In this document: in pieces, positions 50,617 through 59,246 of the stretch
Layout of the letters: the number at the start of each line of letters is the position of its first letter
How positions within the stretch are numbered: position 1 is the stretch's first letter
DNA from: Phaeovulum vinaykumarii
Lineage (GTDB): Bacteria > Pseudomonadota > Alphaproteobacteria > Rhodobacterales > Rhodobacteraceae
DNA: 64,000 nt
Assembly: GCF_900156695.1 (NCBI RefSeq)
Contig: NZ_FTOM01000009.1
Coordinates: forward strand, 51,608 to 115,607
Direction of reading: 5' to 3'
Made by a program: the position numbers and the translations under genes
Notes under the pieces: model-generated
Databases searched by the model: none
Told to the model about the DNA's origin: nothing
The model's input: only the letters and a program-made list of their open reading frames with translations

Positions 50617-52224
50617 CTACTGAACAGGATGCCGGGCCTCGCGTGCTGCAGGCGACGCTCCCGCATCCGCGGCTTCAGTCAGCCGTACAGTCGCGTAGTG
50701 CAAGATGGCAGTTGGGATAAGTGCAATCAGGAAGATCAGCGTGACCACAATAAATCCGTCACGAAAGGCCAAGGTATTGGCTTGGATCACGACGGTCTGG
50801 CCAAGGAATTGCGCGGCAGTCGCAAAAATCTGAGTGTCCGGCAGCCCCGCGCCCCGCAAGATCCCGCTCACCTCCCGAAGGAATGTCATCGTTGCGAGAT
50901 TATCGCTGGTTTGCGTGGCGGCCAGAGCGTCCGCATGCAACATCGTACGTCGTTCCATGAGCACCGCCAGAAGATTGACGCCGAAGGCGCCCCCGAGCTG
51001 GCGCACAAAATTTATTGCCCCCGACCCCTGCCCGATCAGATCGCGAGGAAGAGTTTTCAATGGGCCTGCAGAAATCGCGGGAAACACGAAACCAAGACCG
51101 ATCCGCGACAGGATCGTCCACCAGGCCAAGGTCCAAAAGCTTGTGTTGATCTCGACCACCGACGACAACCAGGAGGACCAGGCGAATATCGCCATGCCGG
51201 CTCCGATCAACAGTGCGGCTGGGACCTTGTCCGACAACCGTCCCGCCAGCGGAAAGACCAGCACCAGCACGAACCCTGATGGCATGAGCAGCAGCCCCGC
51301 CTGCGTCGGCGTGAACCCCTGGATCGTCTGCACGAACAACGGCACAAGATAGGTGGAACCGAAAAGGCCTGCCCCCATGATGAAGGATACCACAGAGGCT
51401 GCGGCGAAGGGCACGTTGCGGAACAGCCGCAAGTCCAGCATCGGCTTTGACGTATGCAACTCCCACATCACGAAGCCGGTCGCAGCCGCTGTCGCAATCG
51501 CGAACTGAATCAGGATCGGATCGGACCCCCAGCCCAGCCGCTGCGCGTTGGTAAGCGCATTGAGCAACGAGGCGAGAAAGACTGCAAGCAGTCCGAGACC
51601 AGTCCAATCGAAACCTGGCCGTGGCCCGGTATTGTCCCGGCGCGGCACAAACAGATTGGCAAGCGCCATGGCCATGATCCCGGGGGGAAGCCCGAGGTAG
51701 AAAACCCAGCGCCAGTCGAACGCGTCGATCAGCAAGCCGCCGATCCAGGGCCCCAGTGCAGGTGCCAGTACCACCCCGATGCCAAAGATACCCATTGCTG
51801 CGCCGCGCTTTTCAGGGGGAAAGACACGAAACAGCAAGATCATGCTCAGTGGTTGGACCACACCTGCCGCCGCGCCCTGTACGACGCGCGCAAGCGTCAG
51901 AACACCTTCGTTGGGCGCGATCCCTCCAAGGACCGATCCCACGATGAAAACCGTAAGCGCCACGTTGAGTGATAGGCGCAGACCGAAAGCACGGTCCGCC
52001 CAATCCCCAAGCAGCATGGTCGCCGTCATCGCCGCAAGAAAGCCGGTCGAAAGCCATTGCGCCTGAACCGCACTGATCCCGAAGGCGCCCATCACATCAG
52101 GGATGGCGACATTCACGATCGTCGTGGACAGAACGACTGAAATCGTTGCGATCATGACGGTTGCGGTCGCATAGGCTCGATAGGCCGGACCGTATTTCTC
52201 GAAAAGCGCGTCAGTCTGCGACAT
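50617..52224 (-). CDS. DHA2-family MFS drug exporter (EmrB/QacA type)
   Basis: The 535-residue product has fourteen membrane helices and the DHA2 motifs 'TTIVNVAIPDVMG' and 'GDWADRAFGLRLSLN'. Later comes 'GAAMGIFGIGVVLAPALGP' (motif C, proton antiport). It partners with the HlyD-type adaptor gene immediately upstream, which it overlaps by 14 bases. It exports hydrophobic drugs. Confidence 0.94.
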   Translation of the reverse strand: MSQTDALFEKYGPAYRAYATATVMIATISVVLSTTIVNVAIPDVMGAFGISAVQAQWLSTGFLAAMTATMLLGDWADRAFGLRLSLNVALTVFIVGSVLGGIAPNEGVLTLARVVQGAAAGVVQPLSMILLFRVFPPEKRGAAMGIFGIGVVLAPALGPWIGGLLIDAFDWRWVFYLGLPPGIMAMALANLFVPRRDNTGPRPGFDWTGLGLLAVFLASLLNALTNAQRLGWGSDPILIQFAIATAAATGFVMWELHTSKPMLDLRLFRNVPFAAASVVSFIMGAGLFGSTYLVPLFVQTIQGFTPTQAGLLLMPSGFVLVLVFPLAGRLSDKVPAALLIGAGMAIFAWSSWLSSVVEINTSFWTLAWWTILSRIGLGFVFPAISAGPLKTLPRDLIGQGSGAINFVRQLGGAFGVNLLAVLMERRTMLHADALAATQTSDNLATMTFLREVSGILRGAGLPDTQIFATAAQFLGQTVVIQANTLAFRDGFIVVTLIFLIALIPTAILHYATVRLTEAADAGASPAAREARHPVQ

Positions 52225-53410
52225 CGATACTCAACACTACCATTAAGCCGGGTGGCAGAACCTCACCTTCTGTCTCGATTGACACTCGGATTGGCACCCG
52301 TTGGGTGACCTTGGTGAAATTGCCGCTTGGGTTGGGGCTTGGAAGCAAGGCAAACTGGCTTGTGGCGGCACCCCCGATCCGCTCCACCACGCCGTGAAAG
52401 GTACGGCCGGGATAGGCATCGACCGTGATCGAGACGGGCGCTCCGATGCGGATCCTACGCAAGTCCGTTTCTTTAACATTCGCGTCCACCCAGACCTCAT
52501 CCGGGCGATGATAAATGAGCAGCCGCGTGCCCGGGGTCACATATTCACCCTCGTCCACGAAGGACGCATCCACCACCCCGTCAAAAGAAGCCAATACCCC
52601 TCTGTTTCGCAGATCGATCAGCCGCTGCGCCCGCTCTGCCTCAAGGCCTGTCCGTTCTGCCACAATCCGCGTTATCTGGTGCTCAATGACCGCGATTTGT
52701 GCGGCTTCAGACTCCACAGTGCCCAGATTGGCCCGGGCGGCCACAATCGCTGCGGCCGTCGCAAGTTCCTGCTGACGCGCCACGTCCAGTCTGCTTTGGG
52801 CGTCCTCCGCGCTCTGAGTAGTTGCGATCTGTCGGCTTTCCAGTTCAGCGATCCTGTCGAAATGGCTTTGTGCGTTTCGCAACTCCGACTCACTTGCAGT
52901 ATGGTTTGCCTCGGCTGCGGCTATTTGGGCTCGGGCGGCGGCACGGCGGCTTTCAACCTGCGTTCGGATCATATCCTGCTGCGCGCGCAATTGCGCGACC
53001 TGCGCGCCAAGCGCTTCTATCCGCGCCTCTGTGCCTTCCACGACAAGTTCTGCCTGATCCGTGTCTATAGACACCAGCACATCCCCCGCCGCAACACGCG
53101 TGCCCGTCGTCACCGCAATCGCTTCGACCTCGCCGCTGACCTCGCTCGAAACGGTGACAAGGCTGGCAGCAATTCGCGCATCGTCGATCGAGACCTGTGA
53201 CCACCGCCCGCCGAGCCAGCGCCCGCCGAAGACCACAAGCGCTATAATCATCAGAATGAGAATGCCAAGGCGCAGCGGTTTGAAACGACGGCGAGCAGGT
53301 GCAGGGTCCGAGGGCTGGGATGGCGCCGCTGCTGCAGCTTCCTGAGTTAACTCAACGAGCTTGGGCTTAAGTGCATCGCTATCCGTGCAAATATCGCGGG
53401 GCTTGTTCAC
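52211..53410 (-). CDS. EmrA-type adaptor for the MFS exporter
   Basis: The 399-residue product has an N-terminal membrane helix (about 47-68), a lipoyl half ('VSGEVEAIAVTTGTRVAAGDVLV'), a long coiled coil (about 130-260) and a barrel with 'GVVDASFVDEGEYVTPGTRLL' and 'SITVDAYPGRTFHGVVERIGG', the EmrA signature. It overlaps the marR stop by four bases and the MFS gene downstream, so the three are one operon. Confidence 0.93.
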   Translation of the reverse strand: MNKPRDICTDSDALKPKLVELTQEAAAAAPSQPSDPAPARRRFKPLRLGILILMIIALVVFGGRWLGGRWSQVSIDDARIAASLVTVSSEVSGEVEAIAVTTGTRVAAGDVLVSIDTDQAELVVEGTEARIEALGAQVAQLRAQQDMIRTQVESRRAAARAQIAAAEANHTASESELRNAQSHFDRIAELESRQIATTQSAEDAQSRLDVARQQELATAAAIVAARANLGTVESEAAQIAVIEHQITRIVAERTGLEAERAQRLIDLRNRGVLASFDGVVDASFVDEGEYVTPGTRLLIYHRPDEVWVDANVKETDLRRIRIGAPVSITVDAYPGRTFHGVVERIGGAATSQFALLPSPNPSGNFTKVTQRVPIRVSIETEGEVLPPGLMVVLSIDVAD

Positions 53411-53850
53411 TCGGTTTGCTCCAGACGTTCGGCAATCAATGTAAGGACGCGGAGCGCTGTCGAAAGGTCTTCCGCAACCACCCCGGCAAGAAGCTCACTC
53501 CGCGTTGCATCGGTGATTTTGCGGATCTCGTTCAGAATAGGCACTGCGGTAGTTGTCACGCGGACGCGCTTGACCCGGCGGTCGTCCGGGCAAGGCTGCC
53601 GCTCGATCAGGCCCTGTCCTTCAAGCCCGTCGAGAAGGCGCACCAAAGTCGGTCCCTCGACCCCGAGCGTTGTGGCAAGCTCGCGCTGGGTCAGGCCGTC
53701 CGCCCGCGACAGTTCCAGTAGCGCCATCCAGCGCGCCTGCGTCAGCCCCATGGTCCGCAGGCGCGAATCCAATCGGGTCCGCCAACGCCTGGCAACTTTT
53801 CCCAATTCGACGGCAAATTCTGCTTCTTTAGAAGTCAACTTTGTTTGCAT
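53407..53850 (-). CDS. MarR-family repressor of the EmrAB operon
   Basis: The 147-residue product has the MarR winged helix: 'QARWMALLELSRADGLTQRE', 'LGVEGPTLVRLLDGLEGQGL' and the wing 'RQPCPDDRRVKRVRVT'. The ATG at 53850 lies on the edge of a perfect palindrome (53847-53867), a probable autoregulatory operator. The repressor heads the emrAB-like operon and diverges from a universal stress gene. Confidence 0.92.
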   Translation of the reverse strand: MQTKLTSKEAEFAVELGKVARRWRTRLDSRLRTMGLTQARWMALLELSRADGLTQRELATTLGVEGPTLVRLLDGLEGQGLIERQPCPDDRRVKRVRVTTTAVPILNEIRKITDATRSELLAGVVAEDLSTALRVLTLIAERLEQTE

Positions 53851-53886
53851 CCTAATAGATAGGATGCTACCTATAAATCTAGGTAG
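53847..53886. promoter_or_regulatory. Two adjacent palindromes, probable MarR operators
   Basis: GCATCCTA-ATAGA-TAGGATGC (53847-53867) and CTACCTA-TAAATC-TAGGTAG (53867-53886) lie back to back in the divergent region between marR and usp. The first covers the marR start codon. Their size fits MarR dimers, so both directions could be repressed. Confidence 0.7.
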
Positions 53887-53914
53887 ATAGAATATCAACT
53901 CGGAAATTCGTGAG

Positions 53915-54382
53915 ATGTATCGCACAATCCTTCTGGCCTACGATGGCACGACCGAAGGACGGCTGGCGCTGCGCGAAGGTGCTCGGCTGGCCCAGATTTG
54001 TAATGCGGAGGTGGTGCTGCTGGCGGTGGTCGACATGTCCATCGGCGCATCGATGGCGGGAACTGCGGTGCCCTATGCGTCCCCCTACGACATGGACGAA
54101 TACAAAAAGATCCTGGACGAAGGCGTTGCACGGCTGAAACGAATGGGGCTTTCGCCGCGTGCGCGTTTTGAAACCGGTGATCCGGCGGACCGCATCGTCA
54201 CTGTCGCCAATTACGTGCAGGCCGATCTTGTCGTGGTCGGCCATCATAAATACGGGCTCCTGAGCCGCTGGCTTCATCCCTCGGTGACCGCGGCCCTCGT
54301 AGACCGATTGTCATGCAGTCTCTTGATCGCGAGGCACGAGGTTGAAGATGCCGACCTGTTCGCGGCAGGCGAGACAGGCTGA
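53915..54382 (+). CDS. Universal stress protein (UspA family)
   Basis: The 155-residue product has the UspA fold: 'TILLAYDGTTEGRLALREGA' at the start and 'DLVVVGHHKYGLLSRWLHPSV' with 'RLSCSLLIARH' at the end. The usual ATP-binding loop is modified (GHHKYGLLSRW). It diverges from marR across two palindromes and so may be controlled with the efflux operon. Confidence 0.9.
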   Translation: MYRTILLAYDGTTEGRLALREGARLAQICNAEVVLLAVVDMSIGASMAGTAVPYASPYDMDEYKKILDEGVARLKRMGLSPRARFETGDPADRIVTVANYVQADLVVVGHHKYGLLSRWLHPSVTAALVDRLSCSLLIARHEVEDADLFAAGETG

Positions 54383-54616
54383 GTGTCGACCTGCTTTGAT
54401 CATAGGATTTCGCGTTGCTGCTAAATCGGGTCATGCTCAATTTGTGTGGCGCCACTATGCTGAGACCGAAAAATTCAGGAGGCATAGCCGTGATCTCAAA
54501 GAACCACTGGTCGCCCGAGAACGATCTTTCGGTTCAAAGCCTTGAGCGAAGTGAAGCGGGCGGGTTACGGAGAGCACCTCTACAGTCAACAGGTGCGGCG
54601 AAATCTGCCGTAGCCT
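54383..54616. other. Intergenic stretch, no feature seen
   Basis: About 234 bases between the stress-protein gene and the convergent DUF1612-like gene. No frame, hairpin or repeat here was convincing. Confidence 0.4.
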
Positions 54617-55684
54617 TCAGTTCGTAGTACGCCACATCCGATACCGTCCCTGCCCAGTCAGCTCACGGACTAGACCCTGCGCTTCCATCCAAGAGAGGTT
54701 GCGCTGGATGGCGGCTCGGCTCGAGCTTGTCAAAGCCTCTGCCATTGGAGCGGATACAAGGGGCCATTCGGTAAACGCGGCGCGCAAGGAGCGAGGGGTC
54801 TTGCCCGAGAGGGAGGTCATCGCGATTTCTGCCCGCGCTGACCATGCCTCGATATCGTCAAGGTGCCGCATTCCGGTCAAACATGCGGTGTCCATCCCTT
54901 CGAGCCAGCGCGCCAAACGGTCAGCAGGTGGGCCGCCAGTGCGCAGCCCCCCTGCCCCGCCCATGGCCACAGGCGCAAAGACTGCCCCCTTTTCCTCGCT
55001 GACCGCGATCCTTGCGGCGGTGACTGCCGCCTCCATTCGATCTCCCTGCTGCCCGAGACCCGCGAGGCTCCAGAGGTGAAAGCCCATGCAAGCACGGGTG
55101 ATCGGGTGCAGCTCGACGGCTTGCGCCATCAGGTCCAGCCAACCGCCCGCGCGATCCGCGAAGGGCTCGGCTTCATCCGCCATGTTCGCGGGATCGCGGC
55201 GATCGAGGAAGGCGGAAAGGTCCACCTCTGGTCCTGGCCCCCCTGTCAGACGGCGCACCGCCCAACCGATACGCGCGAGTGCGGCGCTGTCGTCTTGCAG
55301 GCCAGAAATGCGCATGGATATCCAGAGCGCCAGCCGATCCGGGCCGATGCGGTCACCCACAAACCAGCTGAGGCCGGCAGCCTCGATCAGAGCAAGCCTG
55401 TGCCGCCATCCTTCCGGACCGCGCTTCAGCCGGTCATCCAGTGCGCCGACGCGACCGGCCACACGGGCAAGACGGGCGGCATGACCCGCCTCTGCTTTCC
55501 GCCAATCGTCGAGGACCTCGGCTTCACGCGGATCGGCCCGTGGTCCGGGTGGCAGATAATCCGGCTCTTCTTCCATTGGACCGGGCAGGAACCAAAGATC
55601 GTCCTCGGACGATTCCTCGACCTCTTCAGCGTCGAGGAGGAGAGCATCATATTCATCATGTAAAGCAGGCGCTTGAAGCTTCAT
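54617..55684 (-). CDS. DUF1612/helix-turn-helix protein (RHE_PE00001-like)
   Basis: The 355-residue product has an acidic N-terminus (EEVEESSEDD), a helical middle with 'RLALIEAAGLSWFVGDRIGPDRLALW' and a C-terminal winged helix ('SSRAAIQRNLSWMEAQGLVRELTGQGRYRMW'). This matches my recollection of a plasmid-borne alphaproteobacterial family with DUF1612 and an HTH domain; its function is unknown. It lies beside the resolvase and repABC backbone. Confidence 0.6.
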   Translation of the reverse strand: MKLQAPALHDEYDALLLDAEEVEESSEDDLWFLPGPMEEEPDYLPPGPRADPREAEVLDDWRKAEAGHAARLARVAGRVGALDDRLKRGPEGWRHRLALIEAAGLSWFVGDRIGPDRLALWISMRISGLQDDSAALARIGWAVRRLTGGPGPEVDLSAFLDRRDPANMADEAEPFADRAGGWLDLMAQAVELHPITRACMGFHLWSLAGLGQQGDRMEAAVTAARIAVSEEKGAVFAPVAMGGAGGLRTGGPPADRLARWLEGMDTACLTGMRHLDDIEAWSARAEIAMTSLSGKTPRSLRAAFTEWPLVSAPMAEALTSSSRAAIQRNLSWMEAQGLVRELTGQGRYRMWRTTN

Positions 55685-55854
55685 ATGTGCAAATTACTGA
55701 TATTTTGCATTTTACCCAAGTGTTTTGTCAGAGTGCGCCCACGTTCCTCATATAGCACGCGCGGGGGAGGGTCGGCGAGGGCTCTCTCATCGCGCTCAGC
55801 CTATGGAAACCAAGGGCTTTCCGTTGAGCAGGGCCACAGAGAGCGCCCTTGCAT

Positions 55855-55905
55855 CCGTTTACAAACGGTCGTTTATTGGTGGTACATAAAATTGCAAACG
55901 GCCCA
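55855..55905. promoter_or_regulatory. Palindromic region upstream of the resolvase, possible res or operator site
   Basis: The stretch contains CCGTTT-AC-AAACGG (around 55855-55870), then a TCGTTTA and another AAACGG within about 45 bases. Repeated half-sites directly before a serine resolvase gene are typical of recombination or autoregulatory sites. The exact sub-sites are uncertain. Confidence 0.4.
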
Positions 55906-55910
55906 GTTTC

Positions 55911-56792
55911 ATGCCGCTGATTGGCTATGCGCGCGTCTCCACCGAGGATCAGACCCCCCTGCCCCAGTCTGAGGCACTGCAGTCTGCGGGATGCGCCGAG
56001 ATTTTTGAAGAGCACGCCTCGGGCGGCAACCGCGCGCGGCCCGTGCTTGCACGTGTGCTGGAGCGGATTGGCAAGGGCGACACGCTGGTCGTCGTGCGGA
56101 TCGACCGGCTTGCGCGGTCTTTGTCGCACCTACTTGAAGTGATCGAAAGACTGGAAGGCAAGGGGGCGTTCTTCCGCTCGCTCCAGGACCCGATCGACAC
56201 TGCCTCGCCCCAGGGCAAGTTCACGTTGCAGGTTCTGGGCGCTGCGGCTGAGTTCGAACGCGCTCTGATCCGCGAGCGTACCAAAGCCGGACTTGCCTCG
56301 GCACGCTCAAAGGGCCGCGTAGGCGGCAACCCAGGTCTTCGCGCCAAGGACCCTGAAGCGCTGCGCAAGGTGCGGCTGGCGCGACAGGACGGCTACATGG
56401 AGCGCTTGAACGAAACTGCGCAGGATTGGGTGCCCCATGTGCGCCGTTTGCGCCCCGATATGGCTTGGGAAGACGTCCTGCGGATCATCAATGGCCCCCT
56501 GCCCCATGATCGGCGCTGGACGCAAAGCCGCCTGCTCCGCGCCGTGAAGGCATACGTGGCGGACGGATTCCTGCCTGCTGAAGTGCTTGGACGCGCTGGA
56601 CGTCGCGAAACCGACGATCGCCTGCCTGCGATTGTCGCCGCAATCAAAGGTGCTGACCCGGAGATCACCTTGCAGGCAATCTGCGACCGACTGGAATCCA
56701 TGCGTGAGCGCACCCCTCGCGGTCGCACCAGCTGGCAGCCTTCCTCAGTCAGAATGCTGCTGGAGCGTGCTGAAAAGCTGGGGCTCCTCTGA
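55911..56792 (+). CDS. Serine recombinase/resolvase
   Basis: The 293-residue product starts at the ATG at 55911. The catalytic domain has Ser in 'IGYARVSTEDQ', the 'VVVRIDRLARSLSHL' helix with its two arginines and 'AAAEFERALIRERTKAGLASARSKG'. It has a C-terminal extension of about 130 residues with a helix-turn-helix near the end, longer than Tn3-type resolvases. It could resolve plasmid multimers or move DNA. Confidence 0.92.
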   Translation: MPLIGYARVSTEDQTPLPQSEALQSAGCAEIFEEHASGGNRARPVLARVLERIGKGDTLVVVRIDRLARSLSHLLEVIERLEGKGAFFRSLQDPIDTASPQGKFTLQVLGAAAEFERALIRERTKAGLASARSKGRVGGNPGLRAKDPEALRKVRLARQDGYMERLNETAQDWVPHVRRLRPDMAWEDVLRIINGPLPHDRRWTQSRLLRAVKAYVADGFLPAEVLGRAGRRETDDRLPAIVAAIKGADPEITLQAICDRLESMRERTPRGRTSWQPSSVRMLLERAEKLGLL

Positions 56793-56926
56793 GGATCACA
56801 CTTGTGTTGGCCTAACCGATTGCCACTAAATCTAGAAAGTGCTTGCACGAATCTGGTTGGTCGGGCAATAGTCTCGAAAAATAACGCGCGGTCACATAAA
56901 AAACGCGCCCACGGATCGGGGCAGAC

Positions 56927-58120
56927 ATGAGCGAAGTAGAGCAGGATCTAGACATCGCCATCGGGCACTACGCGGAACTTCTCGCGTCGAACCTGCATGC
57001 TCAGCGCGCCGCACACTTCCCTCCGGATGCAAAGAAGGTGATGCGCACTTTGACCAGCGGTGAAGCTGCTGAGCTCCTTGGCGTCGACCATACCTATCTT
57101 CGGAAGCTTCATCGAGAAGGAAAGATCGTTGACGTTGAGACGACGGCTGGAAGTCATCGTCGCTATACGCTCGACGATATCTGGGAAATCCGGCAGACGC
57201 TTGAAGGAAACGCAAAAAAGTCTGGAACTTACGTGCCTGGGCGTCGCGACGGTGACGACCTTCAAGTTATTTCAGTGGTGAACTTCAAGGGCGGGTCCGG
57301 CAAAACGACGACGTCTGCTCACCTCGCTCAGCGCTTGGCGCTCAAGGGGTACAGGGTTCTTGCGATCGATCTCGACCCCCAAGCATCTCTTTCGGCTCTT
57401 CACGGAATCCAGCCAGAACTCGACCTTATGGAGGGCGGAACCCTCTATGATGCCGTTCGCTATGACGATCCGGTTCCGATCGCCGAAGTGATCCGCAAGA
57501 CCTACATCCGCGGCCTTGATCTTATCCCGGGCAACCTTGAACTCATGGAGTTCGAGCACGAGACGCCTGCTGCTATCCAGCGAGGCGGAGCGAAAGCGTT
57601 CTTCGCGAGAGTTCATGACGCACTCGATAGTGTTGAAGCGAACTACGACGTTGTTGTGATCGACTGCCCGCCGCAGCTTGGTTTCTTGACGATGTCAGCA
57701 CTTTCCGCGTCCTCGGGTGTTCTCGTGACGGTTCACCCGCAGATGCTTGACCTCATGTCGATGTCCCAATTCCTGCGAATGACTGCGGATCTCCTGGGAG
57801 TGATCAGGGATGCAGGCGCAAATCTGCGCTTCGATTGGCTGCGCTTTTTGCCAACGCGATACAAAGTCGGCGACGCGCCACAAACCGAAGTCATCGCTTT
57901 CATTCGCGGGCTGTTTGGGAGGTCCGTCCTGACCAATCACATGGTTGAATCGACCGCAATTTCTGATGCCGGCTTGACCAAGCAAACGCTCTATGAAGCT
58001 GACAAGAAGGACTTCACGCGTCAGACGTTTGATCGTGCGATCGAATCCATGAACGCAGTCAACGATGAGATCGCTGAAATCATCCAGAACACATGGGGGC
58101 GGAATGGCAAGAAAGCCTAA
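56927..58120 (+). CDS. repA: RepA partition ATPase of a repABC operon
   Basis: The 397-residue product has an N-terminal MerR-like helix-turn-helix ('LTSGEAAELLGVDHTYLRKL') for operator binding. A ParA ATPase follows, with the deviant Walker A 'NFKGGSGKTTTSAHLAQ' and 'YDVVVIDCPPQLGFLT'. It positions plasmid copies with RepB and represses the operon. It ends 17 bases into repB. Type Ib-like ParA with N-terminal DNA-binding region. Confidence 0.95.
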   Translation: MSEVEQDLDIAIGHYAELLASNLHAQRAAHFPPDAKKVMRTLTSGEAAELLGVDHTYLRKLHREGKIVDVETTAGSHRRYTLDDIWEIRQTLEGNAKKSGTYVPGRRDGDDLQVISVVNFKGGSGKTTTSAHLAQRLALKGYRVLAIDLDPQASLSALHGIQPELDLMEGGTLYDAVRYDDPVPIAEVIRKTYIRGLDLIPGNLELMEFEHETPAAIQRGGAKAFFARVHDALDSVEANYDVVVIDCPPQLGFLTMSALSASSGVLVTVHPQMLDLMSMSQFLRMTADLLGVIRDAGANLRFDWLRFLPTRYKVGDAPQTEVIAFIRGLFGRSVLTNHMVESTAISDAGLTKQTLYEADKKDFTRQTFDRAIESMNAVNDEIAEIIQNTWGRNGKKA

Positions 58121-59033
58121 ACTCGGCCTGCCGCTGCAGACCCTTCGCAACGCTCCTGACGCTCTTGAAGGGCGCCGACTGCGTGGCGGTGTATTTGAGA
58201 TCGATCCGGCGCAGATTGTTACCGAAGGACGATTGGATGACAGGCTTCAGATTGAAGTTGAGGGCCTGAAGAACTCTATCTCCAAGAACGGTCAGCGTGT
58301 GCCTGTATTGGTCCGCCCACTTGAAGGCGATCGCTACAACCTGATCTATGGCCGCAGGCGCCTAGAAGCATGTCGCGAACTCGGTATCAAAGTTCGAGCC
58401 ATCGTCACTGAAGTTGAGGGTGATCAAGCGCTTCGAGATCAGCTTCTCGAGAACCAAGAGCGTCGTGATCTGAGCTTTATTGAACGTGCGCTTGTGGCGA
58501 CGGCGCTTCTGGACGGTGACCATTTGGAAGGGGCTGAGCGCACCAATCGAGGTGTCGCCGAAGTCCTTAACCTCCACGAAGCTGGGGTTTCACAGCTCTT
58601 GAGTGTCGTTCGGACGGTCGGCGAGGAACTCATCCAGGCAATTGGTGCGGCTCCCGGGATTGGTCGCCCGAGATGGGAAGAGCTCAAAAAGGCTTTGGGT
58701 GCCTACGACGGTGATCGAGACCAACTGCAAGCCGTAGCTCATGCAGCCAAGTCCGAAAGTTCCGGCTCGGTCGATGAGGTTTCTGAGCGCGCGTTTCTCG
58801 CAGTTCTGGCAGCTGCGAAGAGCCCAGAGAAGAAAGCAAACCCGTCTGGAAAGGGCGTGTCTGCTGTGGCGATCCCCGGTGTCGGAGCTGCGACGGTCAA
58901 GACCGGCCGCCAAGGCAAGCAGCTTAAACTCGATCTGACTACGGATGCACCTGATTTTATCAGCTGGTTGGAGGGTAATGCCCCAAAGCTGATTACCGAG
59001 CTTCATGAGCGCTGGAAGCGTTCAGGAGACTGA
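58104..59033 (+). CDS. repB: RepB partition protein of a repABC operon
   Basis: The 309-residue product starts at the ATG at 58104. The ParB/Sulfiredoxin-type domain has 'LIYGRRRLEACRELGIKVRAI' and 'QLLENQERRDLSFIERA'. A helix-turn-helix ('GVAEVLNLHEAGVSQLLSVV') follows, then a C-terminal RepB domain. It binds parS sites and stimulates RepA. The start lies inside the end of repA. Confidence 0.95.
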   Translation: MARKPKLGLPLQTLRNAPDALEGRRLRGGVFEIDPAQIVTEGRLDDRLQIEVEGLKNSISKNGQRVPVLVRPLEGDRYNLIYGRRRLEACRELGIKVRAIVTEVEGDQALRDQLLENQERRDLSFIERALVATALLDGDHLEGAERTNRGVAEVLNLHEAGVSQLLSVVRTVGEELIQAIGAAPGIGRPRWEELKKALGAYDGDRDQLQAVAHAAKSESSGSVDEVSERAFLAVLAAAKSPEKKANPSGKGVSAVAIPGVGAATVKTGRQGKQLKLDLTTDAPDFISWLEGNAPKLITELHERWKRSGD

Positions 59034-59074
59034 GGAAGAGCAACCAACAAGAAGGAGGCACGATACAGGCAAAA

Positions 59075-59161
59075 AGAAAAAGGCCCCGAGAAGCTAGCTT
59101 CACGAGACCTTTGTAAGGTTTCGCACCGGGATCAGCCCGCTACAAAATCTCAGTTTTCGCA
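59075..59161 (-). ncRNA. Predicted counter-transcribed RNA (incompatibility factor) between repB and repC
   Basis: On the minus strand a promoter TTGCGG, 17 bases, TACATT (59168-59196) would start a transcript near 59160. It would end at an intrinsic terminator: an AAAGG...CCTTT stem enclosing GAAGCTAGCTTC (59083-59116), followed by a T-rich tail (CCTTTTTCTTTTTG). In repABC plasmids such an antisense RNA in the repB-repC gap represses repC. Ends are predictions. Confidence 0.6.
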
Positions 59162-59246
59162 CTTCTGAATGTAGCGTTCTGGCCCCTACCCCGCAAGCGC
59201 AAAGCGATTCGCGGGCCGTAGAAATTTTGCCTTCGTGAACGTTTTC

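Noticed and set aside
54415..54627. Short plus-strand frame after the universal stress gene
   Set aside because: No ribosome-binding site, no domain and an odd composition; treated as non-coding.
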